From: Pyrrhosoma nymphula | Lineage: Eukaryota > Arthropoda > Insecta > Odonata > Coenagrionidae | Length of the DNA stretch: 64,000 nt | Assembly (NCBI GenBank): GCA_963573305.1 | Contig: OY754337.1 | Coordinates: 47,443,164-47,507,163 of the forward strand | Direction of reading: 5' to 3' | Shown here: piece after piece, positions 11,401-22,299 of the stretch | Numbering within the stretch: the stretch's first letter is position 1 | How the letters are laid out: each line of letters opens with the position of its first letter | Notes under the pieces: generated by a model | Databases searched by the model: none | Told to the model about the DNA's origin: nothing | What the model saw: only the letters and a program-made list of their open reading frames with translations | Program-made: the position numbers and the translations under genes

Positions 11401-11879
11401 ACTAGACTGCAGAACGTACAGATTTAAAATGTAATTTTTCCCACGAACGATAAGGAACCATAACAGCTGCCAATGAGACTTTTATCTAGGTTTGTCGTTA
11501 GGTAGTGTAGCTCATAGTAGTAGTAGTACTCCGTAATACTTGAATACTTTTCTGTTACCTAGTACTAACAGCACGCCGTGCCTGTTTTCTACATAAGTAT
11601 TCAGCCTCTGTCCATTTGTGTAGTTGCAAAATACATACATATATTAACGGTCCCTCTCCATTTTGATAATATCTGTAGTGTATTAGTGCATTCTTGTGAG
11701 GCTTCACCTCGTGACAAGCATTAGCGATTTATGCTAATGCATAATTAGTCGTAGTTACACCAACTTGAGGGTAAAGTGTAATGCATGTTGGTGAATACTC
11801 ACCCCCAGCCGCACACCCGTGGTGGCTTGCAGGGTATTTAGTAAATGTATAGGTATAAGATACATTTTAATGTAACTAA

Positions 11880-12640
11880 ATGTGGGCTTATTAATTTTCT
11901 GAAAAAGAGTAAATCTATCAACGAAAGATACAGTACTAATCAAACGATATTGATGAATAAAGACAGATTTCAACAGCTAGATGAAATCATTACTCAGGAC
12001 CTCCCTTGAGGGCAATAAGTCTGGTAAATGTGCGAGCAAGCTTAGCTTGAATTGGAATTAATTGCAAGAATACGCGGGAAATGTTATGAGTACGTTGAAG
12101 CGCTATACTCTTTTCCTATCGTAACTCCTTATATTTGTAAAGAGATATTCCATAAAGCTATAAAATTATCATAACGACCTTTTACACATCTCTAAGTACG
12201 AACTACAAGTTTTCCGACGGTAAAAGCATCAGTAGATTCTGTATAAAATGGAGGCAACAATTGAATAACCAGCATTAGAATTTGTGCGATGAGACATTTA
12301 AACATCCCTTCCCGGTGTTCCTTGCTAATACCTACACAAAATAAAAGCCATAAATCGAAGGTAATAATTTCAAGCTTCTCAGTGCAGACGAAAGAGAATT
12401 TTACATGTCTTGTTTAAACCCCTTAAAATCTTGATAGAATCAGGCTTTAGGCTTTTAACAAACTTTCTGTACCTGACGATGCCGTAAATCAGTGAAACGC
12501 GTAGTAGAATAAAATATTTTGTAGAAAAGTACGCAGTATTTTCATTAATCATGAGTAAAACCTTAAAATATGGTAACACGACGATCCATTTAATGACTAG
12601 AGAAAATGACATTGATCATAGCTCATACACAAAGATGGCC
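11880..12640. other. No gene recognised
   Basis: AT-rich spacer after the LINE-A 3' end. No domain, repeat end or tRNA-like structure recognised. Confidence 0.4.
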
Positions 12641-13060
12641 ATGCGTTCACCTCTACGTCCTTTTAAGGAAAACACGACAACATTTTTCGTGATAGCAATT
12701 TACTATGATGCACTTTGTCGAATGCCTTTTTAAAATCAAGGAATATTGAGTCAACTTGAACGTATTTTCAACCGTGACCAAAGCATCGTGAGCAAATAGA
12801 GCCAGTGAAGTCTTGTAAGCTCTACCCCTTCGAAATCCATGCTGTTTGTTAGTCATTTTTCTGTTTTGATTTGGGTAAAAGCTTAATTCTTCCATTTCTA
12901 AATCCCCCATTAAACATACAATTATATGCTCAAATACCTTAAACGAGATCGACGTGAGAGAGATTGGTTGGTAGTTCTGGGTTCTCTTTTTCACCGCTTT
13001 TAAAATTGTTGTGATGTTAGCTGCTCTCCAGTTCTTCGGAACTAGGTACGTGATCTGTGT
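12640..13060 (-). pseudogene. LINE-A family RT fragment
   Basis: The minus-strand frame 12994-12653 reads QNYQPISLTSISFKVFEHII and then KQHGFRRGRAYKTSLALFAHD. It matches the RT segment of LINE-A (NYRPISLT, QHGLRKGRS) but with about 12 extra residues between the two blocks. Upstream on the minus strand NWRAANITTILKA continues the homology to near 13060. Endonuclease and 3' end are missing. Confidence 0.7.
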
Positions 13061-13610
13061 GAACGTTCATTTACTACATATATCTAGGTATGGTGGAATT
13101 TTTTATGCCAGTTTTTATACTGGCAGCTCTCTATATGATTACTAAAGATTATCAACTTCTTCACATTTTGAAACGAAAGAGAGAAAAGAGGTGGACACCG
13201 GGTGAATCCCAAAACCTTGCCAGAGTGCGATAGAAGGAGCGAAGCGTAGAAGGGAGGAAAGAGGAGGAATACGGAGGAAAGCTCAGGGCGAACTTAAGAG
13301 TTAAATAGAACGTTTAAAATGCATACAAGGTTATCTAATATGCCTTCGTTCTGGCCACCATCGCGAATAACGCCCGGGGCAGGCAAGCCGCTGATAATAC
13401 GTCACATACTTGGATGAGGAGTCGATCGCCTTACCGTGTTAGAACTTCGTCGTGGCCGAGACCCAAAAATAATATGCCGACAGAGGGGAAGCCGATTTTC
13501 CTTCAGAGCGATAGTGGTGGCGCTCCGTCTGTTGGGAAACTTTTTCCACCATAGCACAAATTTCCAGAGACCGTCGCTCGTCTGTCACTATGGAAAACAT
13601 AGAGAAGTAT
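13060..13610. other. No gene recognised
   Basis: Mixed-composition spacer between a LINE fragment and a small MITE. Purine-rich around 13170-13280. No coding evidence. Confidence 0.35.
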
Positions 13611-13614
13611 AGGT

Positions 13615-13797
13615 ATAGCAAAACTTGGTGGCACTCACCAGGGGAGAATCAAAGTTCATGAAAGGTGAATCAAGGTACCGAAGGACTACCAGAGGGACCT
13701 CTGGAGGAATACTCAAATGCTTCATCCCACATCTCTTGTATGCTTCCCTCTCTTTTGCATCGTACTCTTCACAAGCAAGTGCCACCAAGTTTTGCTA
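13615..13797. mobile_element. Small MITE with 20-bp terminal inverted repeats
   Basis: TAGCAAAACTTGGTGGCACT at 13615-13634 is matched exactly by its reverse complement at 13778-13797. The 183-bp interior shows no protein homology. A clear target-site duplication was not found, so the superfamily is open. Confidence 0.6.
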
Positions 13798-14360
13798 CAC
13801 CAATATATAGTCTCCCACCACTTGATGACACGTTCCTATTGATGAAATGAAACTAATAATGAATGTCAAATATTTAAAGTGATTTATCTACAACAGTGGT
13901 AAAAAGAGAAGTAATCGGAATTAAAAAAAAACTTCTTTTTATTTCCTCAGTTTTAATGAACCAGAGTTGGATTAAAAATGTACATTGAATATTTTATCGA
14001 TAATACAGTGCTTTTTCATCCTGAAAATCCTAATGATAGCTCATGAATCCATAAAACAGTATTTATAAGGCTTTATTACTAATACAAGCTTAGATTTGGC
14101 AAAATTCTCACGAATATACCACCGAATTTTTCAAAATATTTGTGATTTTTTTATGAGTACTTTTCCGGGCTTTAAATGTTATGTCGTTGAATAAGACAAA
14201 TACTAACAGTTTCCATAAATTTGTAGCATTCCTATAGTGTAGAGGATGTTGGTGAAAGTTAACCTATTAAGACAGGTATTTTCTGGCTGTTACGAATTCA
14301 ATAGTAATCGTAGTTAATAGTACACTGTCTCTGGCGTTACTCGGTGGAACTCCTCCATTA

Positions 14361-14536
14361 TTAATGAAACACAGGCACTTGGTTATAATTCGACACATTA
14401 TTAGAAACAACACGACCCGGGTTTCAGCATCTCATGCCATCATCAGTCACCTGATGATGGCATGTGATGCTGAAACCCGGGTCGTGTTGTTTCTAATAAA
14501 GCGTGGAATTATAGCCAAGTGCCTGTTTTTCATTAA
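14361..14536. mobile_element. Palindrome of two PLE ends (PLE-D), head to head
   Basis: Two arms of about 86 bp (14361-14446 and 14451-14536) are inverted copies with a 4-bp spacer, TCAC. Each arm holds a hammerhead-like core followed by AATAAA, a GTGGAATTATA-type segment and CCAAGTG-like sequence, the same order as in the PLE ends at 20254, 25705 and 47694. There is no coding sequence between the arms. Confidence 0.7.
14448..14486 (+). ncRNA. Hammerhead ribozyme-like motif, canonical core
   Basis: Stem I CAC (14448-14450) pairs with GUG (14484-14486). The core CUGAUGA (14451-14457) matches the hammerhead consensus exactly and is followed by one extra U. Stem II is GGCAU/AUGCU with loop GUG, then GAA (14472-14474), then a two-pair stem III AC/GU with loop CCGG. 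Predicted cleavage follows C14483. AATAAA starts about 10 nt downstream. The mirror copy on the minus strand keeps the core (14446-14440) but its stem I cannot pair. Minimal stem III is known for PLE hammerheads. Confidence 0.65.
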
Positions 14537-14544
14537 TAATACTC

Positions 14545-14670
14545 GTAGTTTCATTAACTTTATTAGGGTAGAGTGTAGTGCATGCTGGTGATAACTCACC
14601 TCCTACCACATACCCTTCTGGTGGCTTGAGGGGTATTATATAGATGTAGTTGAATAAATGTCATGTAGTT
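14545..14670 (+). repeat. LINE-A family 3' end fragment
   Basis: CGTAGTTTCATTAACTTTA, GTGTAGTGCATGCTGGTGATAACTCACC and GGTGGCTTGAGGGGTATTA match the 3' UTR of LINE-A. The fragment sits directly beside the PLE palindrome. Confidence 0.65.
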
Positions 14671-14867
14671 AGTGATTGCGGAATAACTGACCATGTCACT
14701 TACGTCGATATAATATACCTAAGTCTGTCGCCATGTATCTTGTTGCGAGTGCGAAAGCACGTAAAATGGATAATACCGATCGCTCAACTCCGATAGAAAA
14801 CATAAAATCTAGCTCGGTACCATAAATTATATGCAAACCAAAAAACATTGGTATCATACCTATAGTG

Positions 14868-15055
14868 TAGCGCATATTTGCAAGATTTTGCCTCCTGACA
14901 AACATCAGCAGGTTTTTGGTAATTCATAAATAGTCGTAGTTACATTAACTTTAACAGGGCATAGCGTAATGCATGTTGGTAATAACTCAACCCCTACTAC
15001 ACGCCCTTGATGTGGATTGCAGGGTATTATGTAAATGCATGTAGCCTTGGTAGTG
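14868..15055 (+). repeat. LINE-A family 3' end fragment
   Basis: The order CCTATAGTGTAGCGCAT, CCTCCTGACAAACATCAGC, ATAGTCGTAGTTACATTAAC and TGGATTGCAGGGTATTATG matches the LINE-A 3' UTR. It could be an independent 5'-truncated insertion or part of the same copy as 14545-14670. Confidence 0.6.
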
Positions 15056-15059
15056 TAGC

Positions 15060-16640
15060 GATCTTAATCTGAGATAATGGTGTAAATTTACTATAAAAAA
15101 GGAGTTGAGTATATTTGCTTTTTCTAATTTGTTATTAGCTCTTTCTCCTAGATAGTTTTTCAGTGATTTTAACATCGAGTTATTATCCGAGATGTATCAG
15201 AGTTCATTCTTAACAACGCAGGCCAGAAATTAGAATTTAATATCTATATTGAGAAAATCAAATCAAATAAATGTCCGTAAGAAATTTCCTGAGCAGAATC
15301 AAACTCCTGCCCGTATGGTACATTGCTCTTCAGTTATAAACCAATGCAATTGATCCATTGAACGAAATTTCTCTCCAAGACTAGCACAATTAAACTGTTT
15401 CTCATTCGACGACGAGATGAAAATGTAAAACAATTTGCAAAATTGTGATTATAAAGAGGGTGCGTAGGAAATCACCTAAATAGAGCCTAGTAGATGCCCC
15501 TGGTATGTAATTACCCTTGTTTCCACACTATAGTATGGCTTGATGTACGCGCGAAAACAGGAAAAATGGAATGGACAGGAGAGCTAACATTAAATTTGAT
15601 GAAAAATATTAAGTTAACAATTAAAAGTTATATGCCATTGAAACTGTTATTATCTATTGTAGTACTCCGATAAAAAAGCGTTGAAGCTAACTTTTAGAAG
15701 CTACAGCCGTGTGTAATTTCCCGAAGAACTCTTCGCTTGCGTGTTAAGTTACGTGGTTACGTTCGTTAAACCCGCTTGGTTTACTAAAGCACGCAAAGTG
15801 GTTAATATATATCGTATAACTGCAATAAAAACATTCTAATCAGCGTGACTATTAAAATACAAAGAGGACTATAATTTTGCGATTTGTTGTTAACTTTTAG
15901 AAGCTATAAAATATAATCTGACGCGTCAGTTGGTGCCATAACCCACCCGCGGAGAAGGGTTGGGTCGCCGGTGGAGGATGGCGCGAAATAGCTCCATAAT
16001 AACGTTAAATTTTAAATGAAATGGACTTTTTAGGCACTCTTCCATTGATAACACATTACAACAGAGTCCACTGAATGTTTATCTGTTTATTTCGCTATCA
16101 CTTCCAATTTCCGTGCCAACATTGTCGAGAATAATTCCCTGGTAAATATTCGCCAAACAGTACCCACACATTGTCTCGTCTGTATTGGTGTCTTAACTTA
16201 CTATAACTATAGATAACAACAACCCTTAAAGATAAATGCCTATCCAACATTTTAAGAGTAACAAATCACCGATACATATAGCACTTTCAAAGTGTTTTTA
16301 TTTTAAATTTTACCATTGTCCACATTTTTCGAACTTTTGTACGATATATTACCGTGATTATTTCTGAAAGCTTCGATTTTGCTGGCTATGATGTTACAGG
16401 TATTTATTCTTTCGTGTAAATATATTGAAACAATAGCACTATGCACGTGTGTAACGTCGTGGAAAGCAAGCGATTTCTAGTGTTGAACAATTGTTTTTAA
16501 TGTAGGTAGGTATCGCTCAAGCGAATATTTACCAATAAAACTATTCGATGTGAAGGCGTTTCCTTCGTACCTCGCGAAACAAATAAGTCAAGTTAAAGCT
16601 TTCAATTTGCAATTTCAGATAATTACTGAAAAGTTTAGTC
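15060..16640. other. No gene recognised
   Basis: AT-rich spacer up to the tandem MITEs. A short GC-rich patch (15940-15990) has no recognisable feature. Confidence 0.4.
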
Positions 16641-16643
16641 TTA

Positions 16644-16858
16644 AGGCCGCTTTACACGATGAAAGATTTTGTACAAACGAATGTACGTGAGAATATACGT
16701 TTGTCTCAACGAAATTTGAACAGGTTCTATTTCCCGTGCAGGCATTGAGATATTCGCACAAGCGTTGATACAATTTGCCGCTTTACACGATACATTTTGC
16801 CTCATGCAAGAGTTCACGGAAGAGTTTGTACAATCAAAAGTACCGTGTAAAACGGCCT
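16644..16858. mobile_element. PIF/Harbinger-like MITE 1
   Basis: Terminal inverted repeats AGGCCGCTTTACACG and CGTGTAAAACGGCCT are flanked by TTA on both sides (16641-16643 and 16859-16861). A 3-bp TTA duplication is typical of PIF/Harbinger. The right TTA is shared with MITE 2. Confidence 0.6.
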
Positions 16859-16861
16859 TTA

Positions 16862-17085
16862 AGCCCGTTTTACACGGGGCACGTAATTGCACAATCTGAT
16901 GTACGTACGAACGTGCATTTTAAATTGCATCGTGTAAAGCCGTAAATTGCAAGAACGCATGCGCGAATGCATGAACGCGAGGTGGCAAAATAGCCCCTGC
17001 TCTAATTCGAAAATGAATGCACGTCTGATTGAGAAAAAAATGCAGTTTGAAGTTGTGCAATTTCGTGCCCCGTGTAAAACGGCCT
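16862..17085. mobile_element. PIF/Harbinger-like MITE 2, adjacent to MITE 1
   Basis: Terminal inverted repeats AGCCCGTTTTACACGGGGCA and TGCCCCGTGTAAAACGGCCT are flanked by TTA at 16859-16861 and 17086-17088. Subterminal parts also pair (ATTGCACAA with TTGTGCAAT). The open frames inside are by-products of the repeats. Confidence 0.65.
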
Positions 17086-17089
17086 TTAG

Positions 17090-17845
17090 AAAACAGTATT
17101 TTCGTGCCAGCAATATTTATGCATTCACTCCCTACTCCTTTAAAATCCTGCAATTTTAATATCAAATTCGAATATAGTCTCTAACATGAGTACACTCACC
17201 AACTTCGGATTCCTCGGGCAGGAGGAAGGAGAATCTTCTTCACACATCTTTCAGTCTGCTTTCTCTACTGATTACGCTATCACTAAACTCCGATATCATT
17301 TCCATTATGCCCCATTCCGCCGAATCACTGATTGAACAACGACATCAGAAGAGCATGAGTACCACTCATAAATCGTGCTTGAAAATAAGCCTTAGGAGCG
17401 TGTTTGTCTTTAAGATTTCACAGCACTGCATCACTCGTAATACACTCGGTATATCACAACGTATCACATAATACACAATTTCTTAACGACACTTCCGTCT
17501 TCATCCCAAGGGAAGAAGCACGACGACATCCTCTCGCGAAGAAAGCATTACCTATGTGATATTTTTCTTCACGCCAGCAAAACAGCGTAGGAAGCTCGTA
17601 GCCTGCCTGCTTCACACCGCACTCACGTCGCCTGTTTGTCGACTGATCGGTAGGCAGGTGCACGCGAGGACTGAAGCAACGAATGCTCCCGCTCAAGCCA
17701 ACGAATTGAATAGGTTTAAGCTAAACCAGCAATCCTGCCCTGTTTAACCCGAGGGTATGATGAGCTGGAAACCTTCGAGCCGAAGAACATGATCAGTAGG
17801 TCTCTTCGCAGGAGATATCCACGTTTGAATGATATTCCGAGCTTG
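17090..17845. other. No gene recognised
   Basis: Spacer between MITEs and a minus-strand LINE copy. Overlapping open frames near 17454-17747 lack any recognisable domain. Confidence 0.35.
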
Positions 17846-17849
17846 GCGA

Positions 17850-19130
17850 AAGGTATACCTATCAAATACCCCTTAATATACCCTATAGTTAGTGTAACTA
17901 CGACTACTGATACATAGCCATAAATCGCTAATGCTTGTCTGGTGGCGAGACTCACGAGTATGCACTACACTATAGATATGTTACCTATGTTTGAGGAACC
18001 GTAAGTATTTATGTATTTTGCAACTACGTAAACGGATAGAGATCCAAGATTTATGGTGTAAACATGCACGGCGTGCTGTAAGTACTGGGTAACAGATAAG
18101 GATTCAAGTATTAGGGAGTACTACTACTACTAAGAGCTACACTACTTATGGACAAACCTAGTTAAAAGTTCAATGGTAGCTGTTATGGTCTCTTATCGTT
18201 CGCGGGACATATTAAATTTTAAATTTGTCCGTTCTGCAGTCTAGTTCCCTAATTTTATATTCATGATCTGATCTAGCGTAGTATGTCGGATTCCGTAAAA
18301 TATTATCAACGTCATCAGAGAATAAATCTGTTTGGAACTTGTATAATAGATTAAGTCTAAATTTTAATCGACGGTCTGAAAGGGATTCCCATCCAAGTTG
18401 CTGCAAAAGGTCAGTAACACTAACGAGATTGTCATAATGGCCTGCGGCGTATATTGCCGATCTTCTCTGCACGCGTTCTGACACCATTTTTATGCCCACC
18501 TCATAAGGATCCCAAATACTGGCAGCGTATTCCAAGTATGATCTAACAAGGGAGAAGTAGCTAATTTCCCTAACTTTATCGTCGCACTTGCCAAATGCTC
18601 TTTTAACAAATCCCAATTTACGATTGGCTTGGCCGGTAATTTCCTGGATATGTTAACTCCACGAGAGATCATCAGTCAGTTAAACTCCAAGGTATTTAAC
18701 TGATTGTACAGTCTCTAATTTGCTGTTTTGTATGGAATTGCTGACATAAAGATAGTCTGTCTGTTTGCAAATATAAATGACAATGCATTTTTTTCAAGTT
18801 TAATTCTTGCAGTCACGCATCGCACCACTCCTGTATTGCCTCGATGTTCTTAGTTAGCGCTTGTTTATCATTAAGGCAACGGAGTTCCCTTTATACCACT
18901 GCATCGTCTGCAAGTAATCGAATCTTGCTTTTAACTGCTTCATCGATATCGTTAATGTGCAAAAGGAACAGAAGTGGGCCTATGACACTACCCTATGGGA
19001 TGCCTGATGTGACTTTTACTTCATGAGAGCCGTCTAATACAACCCTTAGCACGCGATTACTTAATAATTCTCTAATCCATGAAAAAGCTTTAGGTTGTCG
19101 GTAGGTTTATTATTGAGTAGGCTATCGATC
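17850..19130 (-). mobile_element. LINE-A family copy, 5'-truncated, minus strand
   Basis: Read on the minus strand, the copy begins within the RT palm (LLADDAVVY near 18900) and continues through KYLGV and SYLEYAASIWDPYEVG to LNLLYKFQTDLFSDDVDN, with stops and a frame change near 18630. It ends in the shared 3' UTR with TAGTCGTAGTTACACTAAC near 17885. Unlike LINE-A at 8800 it retains the catalytic ADD region, so together the copies cover most of the RT. Confidence 0.75.
18212..18640 (-). pseudogene. LINE-A RT C-terminal region
   Basis: The minus-strand frame 18616-18212 encodes GFVKRAFGKCDDKVREISYFSLVRSYLEYAASIWDP. It aligns residue by residue with GFVKRLLGKCENKVKEIIYFSLVRPHLEYAASSWDP encoded at 11035-11150. 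This is the region after the RT palm, of unknown catalytic role, and the frame is closed upstream by a frameshift. Confidence 0.75.
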
Positions 19131-19139
19131 GCAGAGTCC

Positions 19140-20185
19140 ATTGGTGGCATTGTATGTAGAGGCTGACATGAGGGCGAGGATAGAAATATTCCGGGAGCAC
19201 AGGAAGGGTGAAGAGAAATCCAGGGTCGCCATTAGGCTATTCTTAACGGAAGGGAATGGGAAGCCAGTACTTTGAACACCAAACCAAAACGAACCCTTGT
19301 TTGAACATTGTTGGAATCATAACTGTCATTGAAAAAAAAATAAATTATGTATTTAAATGCAAGCAGAGTATTTTTTAATTAGGTATTTAAATGCTTGTGT
19401 CAAAGTTCAAAGATAAATGTTTTCAAACTACATTTAATCACAAAACTTCGTAAATTATTCAATATATTTTGTTAAATGCGTTTTGCCGCTGATGACCTCA
19501 TTCTTCTCATTCAAGAGTCTGCGAGAAATGGGATTTAGGCTATATCACGCATATACTTATCTAAAATAATTAACATAACACCAAGCCTGATATCGTTATC
19601 CTCGACCAGGTACCTCACGCGCTCCATGTTCGTGATTGAGTTTTCAGCTCCATCTGAGACGAACATGGATTCGAATTCGAGGCCTACGCTACAACCCATC
19701 CCCCAGACGGGTATATGTTAAATGACTGGTTTTGTCGATCTCACTCAATGTTATGGGTGCCCCAGGTTTCCGCATGAATCTCGGCTCGCCAGGCATCGGA
19801 GGCATATTTTCTTTCTTCTGTGTCAAGGATTGTCTTCTTCAAAGAGGACACCATCTCATGAAAGCTATTTGGTCGGTTTTTTAAATTATAGCAGCTCCCC
19901 GGGTGCCTGGCGGTAAAAACCTAAGGTAAATTTTCATCTTTGATGTATTGCTTGGTTTTGCGTCAAATCATCACTGATATTTTCTTTTTAAAGGTGTTTT
20001 CCCACCAATTTAAAATATTCTGCCCTGGTCGTAACCGCATAATTAGATTTCCTATTCCCACCGCGATTACCTCCTTCCGTTCGGGCTACTGTTCGGGCTA
20101 CTAAGAAAATAGGCCTCGGGAAATAAAAGATCCTTATTGCCTCATCGCCGACATTCCAAAAAATAACCTCACTCCGATGAGAAAA
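19140..20185. other. No gene recognised
   Basis: Spacer. A TTCGAATTCGAGGC stretch near 19670 resembles a tRNA B box but no cloverleaf could be built around it. Confidence 0.35.
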
Positions 20186-20189
20186 ATTC

Positions 20190-20345
20190 TACCCCCCACT
20201 CCCTAATGCCTTGGTGGAAACCTATGTATGCATTACCTAAACCGAAGAACCCTGCACATGATTATACCACAGTGTGGTGAAACGCGTCGTGCCAAAGAAA
20301 TAAATCTGTGGGATATAACCAAGTGTTTTTATTAATTATGAATAA
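20190..20345 (+). mobile_element. PLE-C 3' end fragment
   Basis: This 156-bp stretch (CACTCCCTAATGCCTTGGTGG through AAATAAATCTGTGGGATATAACC to TTATTAATTATGAATAA) matches the 3' end of the PLE at 46329-47780 along its whole length. No coding part remains. Confidence 0.8.
20254..20292 (+). ncRNA. Hammerhead-like motif with A3-U8 core
   Basis: Stem I is GCAC (20254-20257) with GUGC (20289-20292), four pairs. The core is AUGAUUA (20258-20264), differing from CUGAUGA at positions 3 and 8 together, so a Watson-Crick pair is kept. One extra U follows. Stem II is ACCAC/GUGGU (five pairs, loop AGU), then GAA, stem III AC/GU with loop GC, and the candidate cleavage C at 20288. AAATAAA follows within about 8 nt. 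Better conserved than the copy at 47694. Confidence 0.55.
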
Positions 20346-20610
20346 CAAAAGTTTATACTTTGTTTATTTAATTTATTTTAATATTAAGTAGGGCCTACTT
20401 TTTTAAGTCGTTATTAAAACTATTACAAATGTATTCTGCAGCCTGGCCTTCTTTGAATGTTGTCATTTTGATTTTTGCTGGTAAAATAAAAATATTAAAG
20501 GAAAATAGTCTTTTCTGAATACCTTTTTTATTTCATTACAACCCATTTTCATTTTGTACGGCATTGACGAGGAAAGGAGTTTGAAATTCTTTTGTAAGCT
20601 GCCGAAGGTT

Positions 20611-20905
20611 GATAGATGTGAAGATTCAGGTCTTCCGCGTTTTACACCGCGTTGGTCTATATTTACTTGGACGACAGTTTCGTAGGCGTTGTAGTCGGCT
20701 TTTTGTGGTCGGTGAAGTGAAGGTGCAGCCATTCGTCGTCTTATATACGTCAAGCGTTAGACCTGACGCCAATGGTTGAGATATATAAGACGACGTATGG
20801 CTGCACCTTCACTTCACCGAACTGAAGAAGCCGACTGAAACGCCGCCGAAACTGTCGTCCGAGGAAACATGGACCAACGTGGTGTGAAACCCGGAATACC
20901 TGCAT
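20611..20905. repeat. Long hairpin of two inverted PLE-A ends
   Basis: Left arm 20611-20750 and right arm about 20771-20905 are inverted copies with a 20-bp loop region. Both carry the PLE-A end sequence (TTTTACACCGCG and, on the other strand, GAAACTGTCGTCC). There is no ORF between the arms, so this is an inverted-end-only derivative of the element at 1478-2358. Confidence 0.75.
20815..20863 (+). ncRNA. Hammerhead-like motif in PLE-A hairpin (degenerate)
   Basis: Core CUGAAGA (20822-20828), extra A, GCCG facing CGCC (one mismatch), GAA (20848-20850), stem III AC/GU with loop UGUC and candidate cleavage C at 20859. Stem I is not convincing. The opposite arm lacks the core. Confidence 0.3.
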
Positions 20906-20994
20906 CTACACAAGAATGGCATTCCTTACATCGTTTTTTTACGTTTTTCAAATGTGATTAGAGAGCTTTCTCAATAATTTATCATATCAGCTTA

Positions 20995-21250
20995 TAGACG
21001 TATCCAGGGTGGGGTTTTTGGGGTTGTGACCCCCCCCTCATTGATGGCTTAATTTAATAACAATTTTTAAAAACTTTGATTCAAAACATGCTATTATTAA
21101 GGGAATTACAAGGCTCAGAACACCTTCAAAACGTCATTTTAAGATATATATATTTTTAAAAATTCCCAGACCACCCGTTTTACGTGGGGGGTATTCCACA
21201 CTACCCCCCCCCCCCCCCGTGATCCCCCCTACATACGCTTCTAAATACGC
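20995..21250 (+). repeat. Interspersed repeat R1, copy 1
   Basis: It shares an ordered set of blocks with 29378-29645: GTATCCAGGGTGGGG, CCCCTCATTGAT, ACACCTT with AAAACGTCATTTTAAGAT, AAATTCCCAGACC, GGGGGGTATTCCA, a poly-C run (21206-21223) and ACGCTTCTAAATACGCCT. No ORF or terminal inverted repeat, so class is unknown. Confidence 0.6.
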
Positions 21251-21480
21251 CTCTGCGATCTGCTATATAATATAGCCACACCAAACCTACGTTCCAAGCG
21301 CTTTCTTTCTTTTAATTTTTCAAGGGAGGTCCACTCGGACCCCCATTTCATTGAGAGGAATTGCATACTCCCCCCAGGTACTGCGGAATGTAGTGAACCT
21401 CCCCTCCCCCCAAACAATGACCTTAATCCGCCCCTGCATCACGATAAGAGTTATCAGGCATTAATTAATTGAAACCTATA

Positions 21481-21823
21481 CAGTGGATCCCCGCTTTACG
21501 ATGGGTTCACTTTACGATGGATTCACTTCACGATCAGCATGCTGGGAATTTCAAAGCACTCTGATTTTACATTCGCCCTTTCAAATTTCTCAGTTCAACG
21601 ATTTTTTTGCGCCCTTAATTTGTTATTCATCCAGTGTGCTAAGCCTTATTTGTCAACTGAGGGTTTTTTTAACCATAGCAACATTTACATATTTAATTAA
21701 TCGATGTGATTATGTAGTTAAACCGATCCGTCGTCCGGTAATATACTGATTTACTTTACAAAGGAATTCACATTACGATCAGTCCTATGGAACATATTAC
21801 CATTGTAAAGCGGGGGTCTACTG
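21481..21823. mobile_element. Tc1/mariner (pogo-like) MITE
   Basis: Terminal inverted repeats CAGTGGATCCCCGCTTTACG and the complement of TGTAAAGCGGGGGTCTACTG are flanked by TA on both sides (21479-21480, 21824-21825). The TIR begins CAGT, as in pogo-like elements. TTTACGATGGATTCAC-type subterminal repeats occur at the left end. No transposase. Confidence 0.65.
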
Positions 21824-21900
21824 TATTGCCACATAGTATGAATATAAATGCAATATTACTGAGAATAAACAAGGTTTTTTCATTTTTTACATTAAGAAAG

Positions 21901-22235
21901 TTTTCACTACAGACCTACAACACGCATAGCCCCACTGGCTTCGCGTTGTAACAGCGTTGTTGAGAGTGGACACGTGTCTGTTTCAACGACGATCTCACAA
22001 CATCTCTACAATGTGCTTTGCCATGTTATGAATACATAGCCGACTGCGCTAGAACGTGCGTTGCAACAACCTTTTCACTACAGACCTGCAACACGCATAG
22101 CAGCATTGGCTTCGCGTTGAAACAGCGTTGTTGAGAGTGGACGTGTGCACGTTGCAATGACAATCTCACAACATCTTTACAATGCGAATTGTTACGTTAC
22201 AAATGCGATGCAACTACGTTGGAAATAAGTTATAA
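21901..22235. repeat. Two tandem units of about 171 bp
   Basis: TTTTCACTACAGACCTACAAC at 21901 recurs at 22072 (ACCTGCAAC). Both units continue with CACGCATAGC, GGCTTCGCGTTG, AACAGCGTTGTTGAGAGTGG and ATCTCACAACATCT. The second unit diverges after about 22200. Probably part of a decayed satellite or MITE; no coding sense. Confidence 0.6.
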
Positions 22236-22299
22236 AGAAAGTGCATTGTCACAACGTTGTGGACTCGTTGGAGGTCTGTTACAGCATGTTTACAACTTA

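Larger units (their letters stand above)
8800..11870 (+). mobile_element. CR1/L2-like LINE, decayed and internally deleted (LINE-A)
   Basis: An ORF1 tail, an ORF2 endonuclease, the N-terminal half of the RT, the C-terminal region and a 3' UTR follow in order. The 3' UTR ends CTCACCCCCAGCCGCACACCC-GTGGTGGCTTGCAGGGTAT (11800-11840), a 3' end shared with other copies at 14545, 14868, 17850 (minus) and 60952 (minus). The RT palm motif is deleted near 11030. Assignment to the CR1/L2 branch rests on the endonuclease and RT style and is moderately sure. Confidence 0.75.

Noticed and set aside
19660..19700. Possible tRNA or SINE B box (TTCGAATTCGAGGC)
   Set aside because: No acceptor, anticodon or A-box structure can be built around it.
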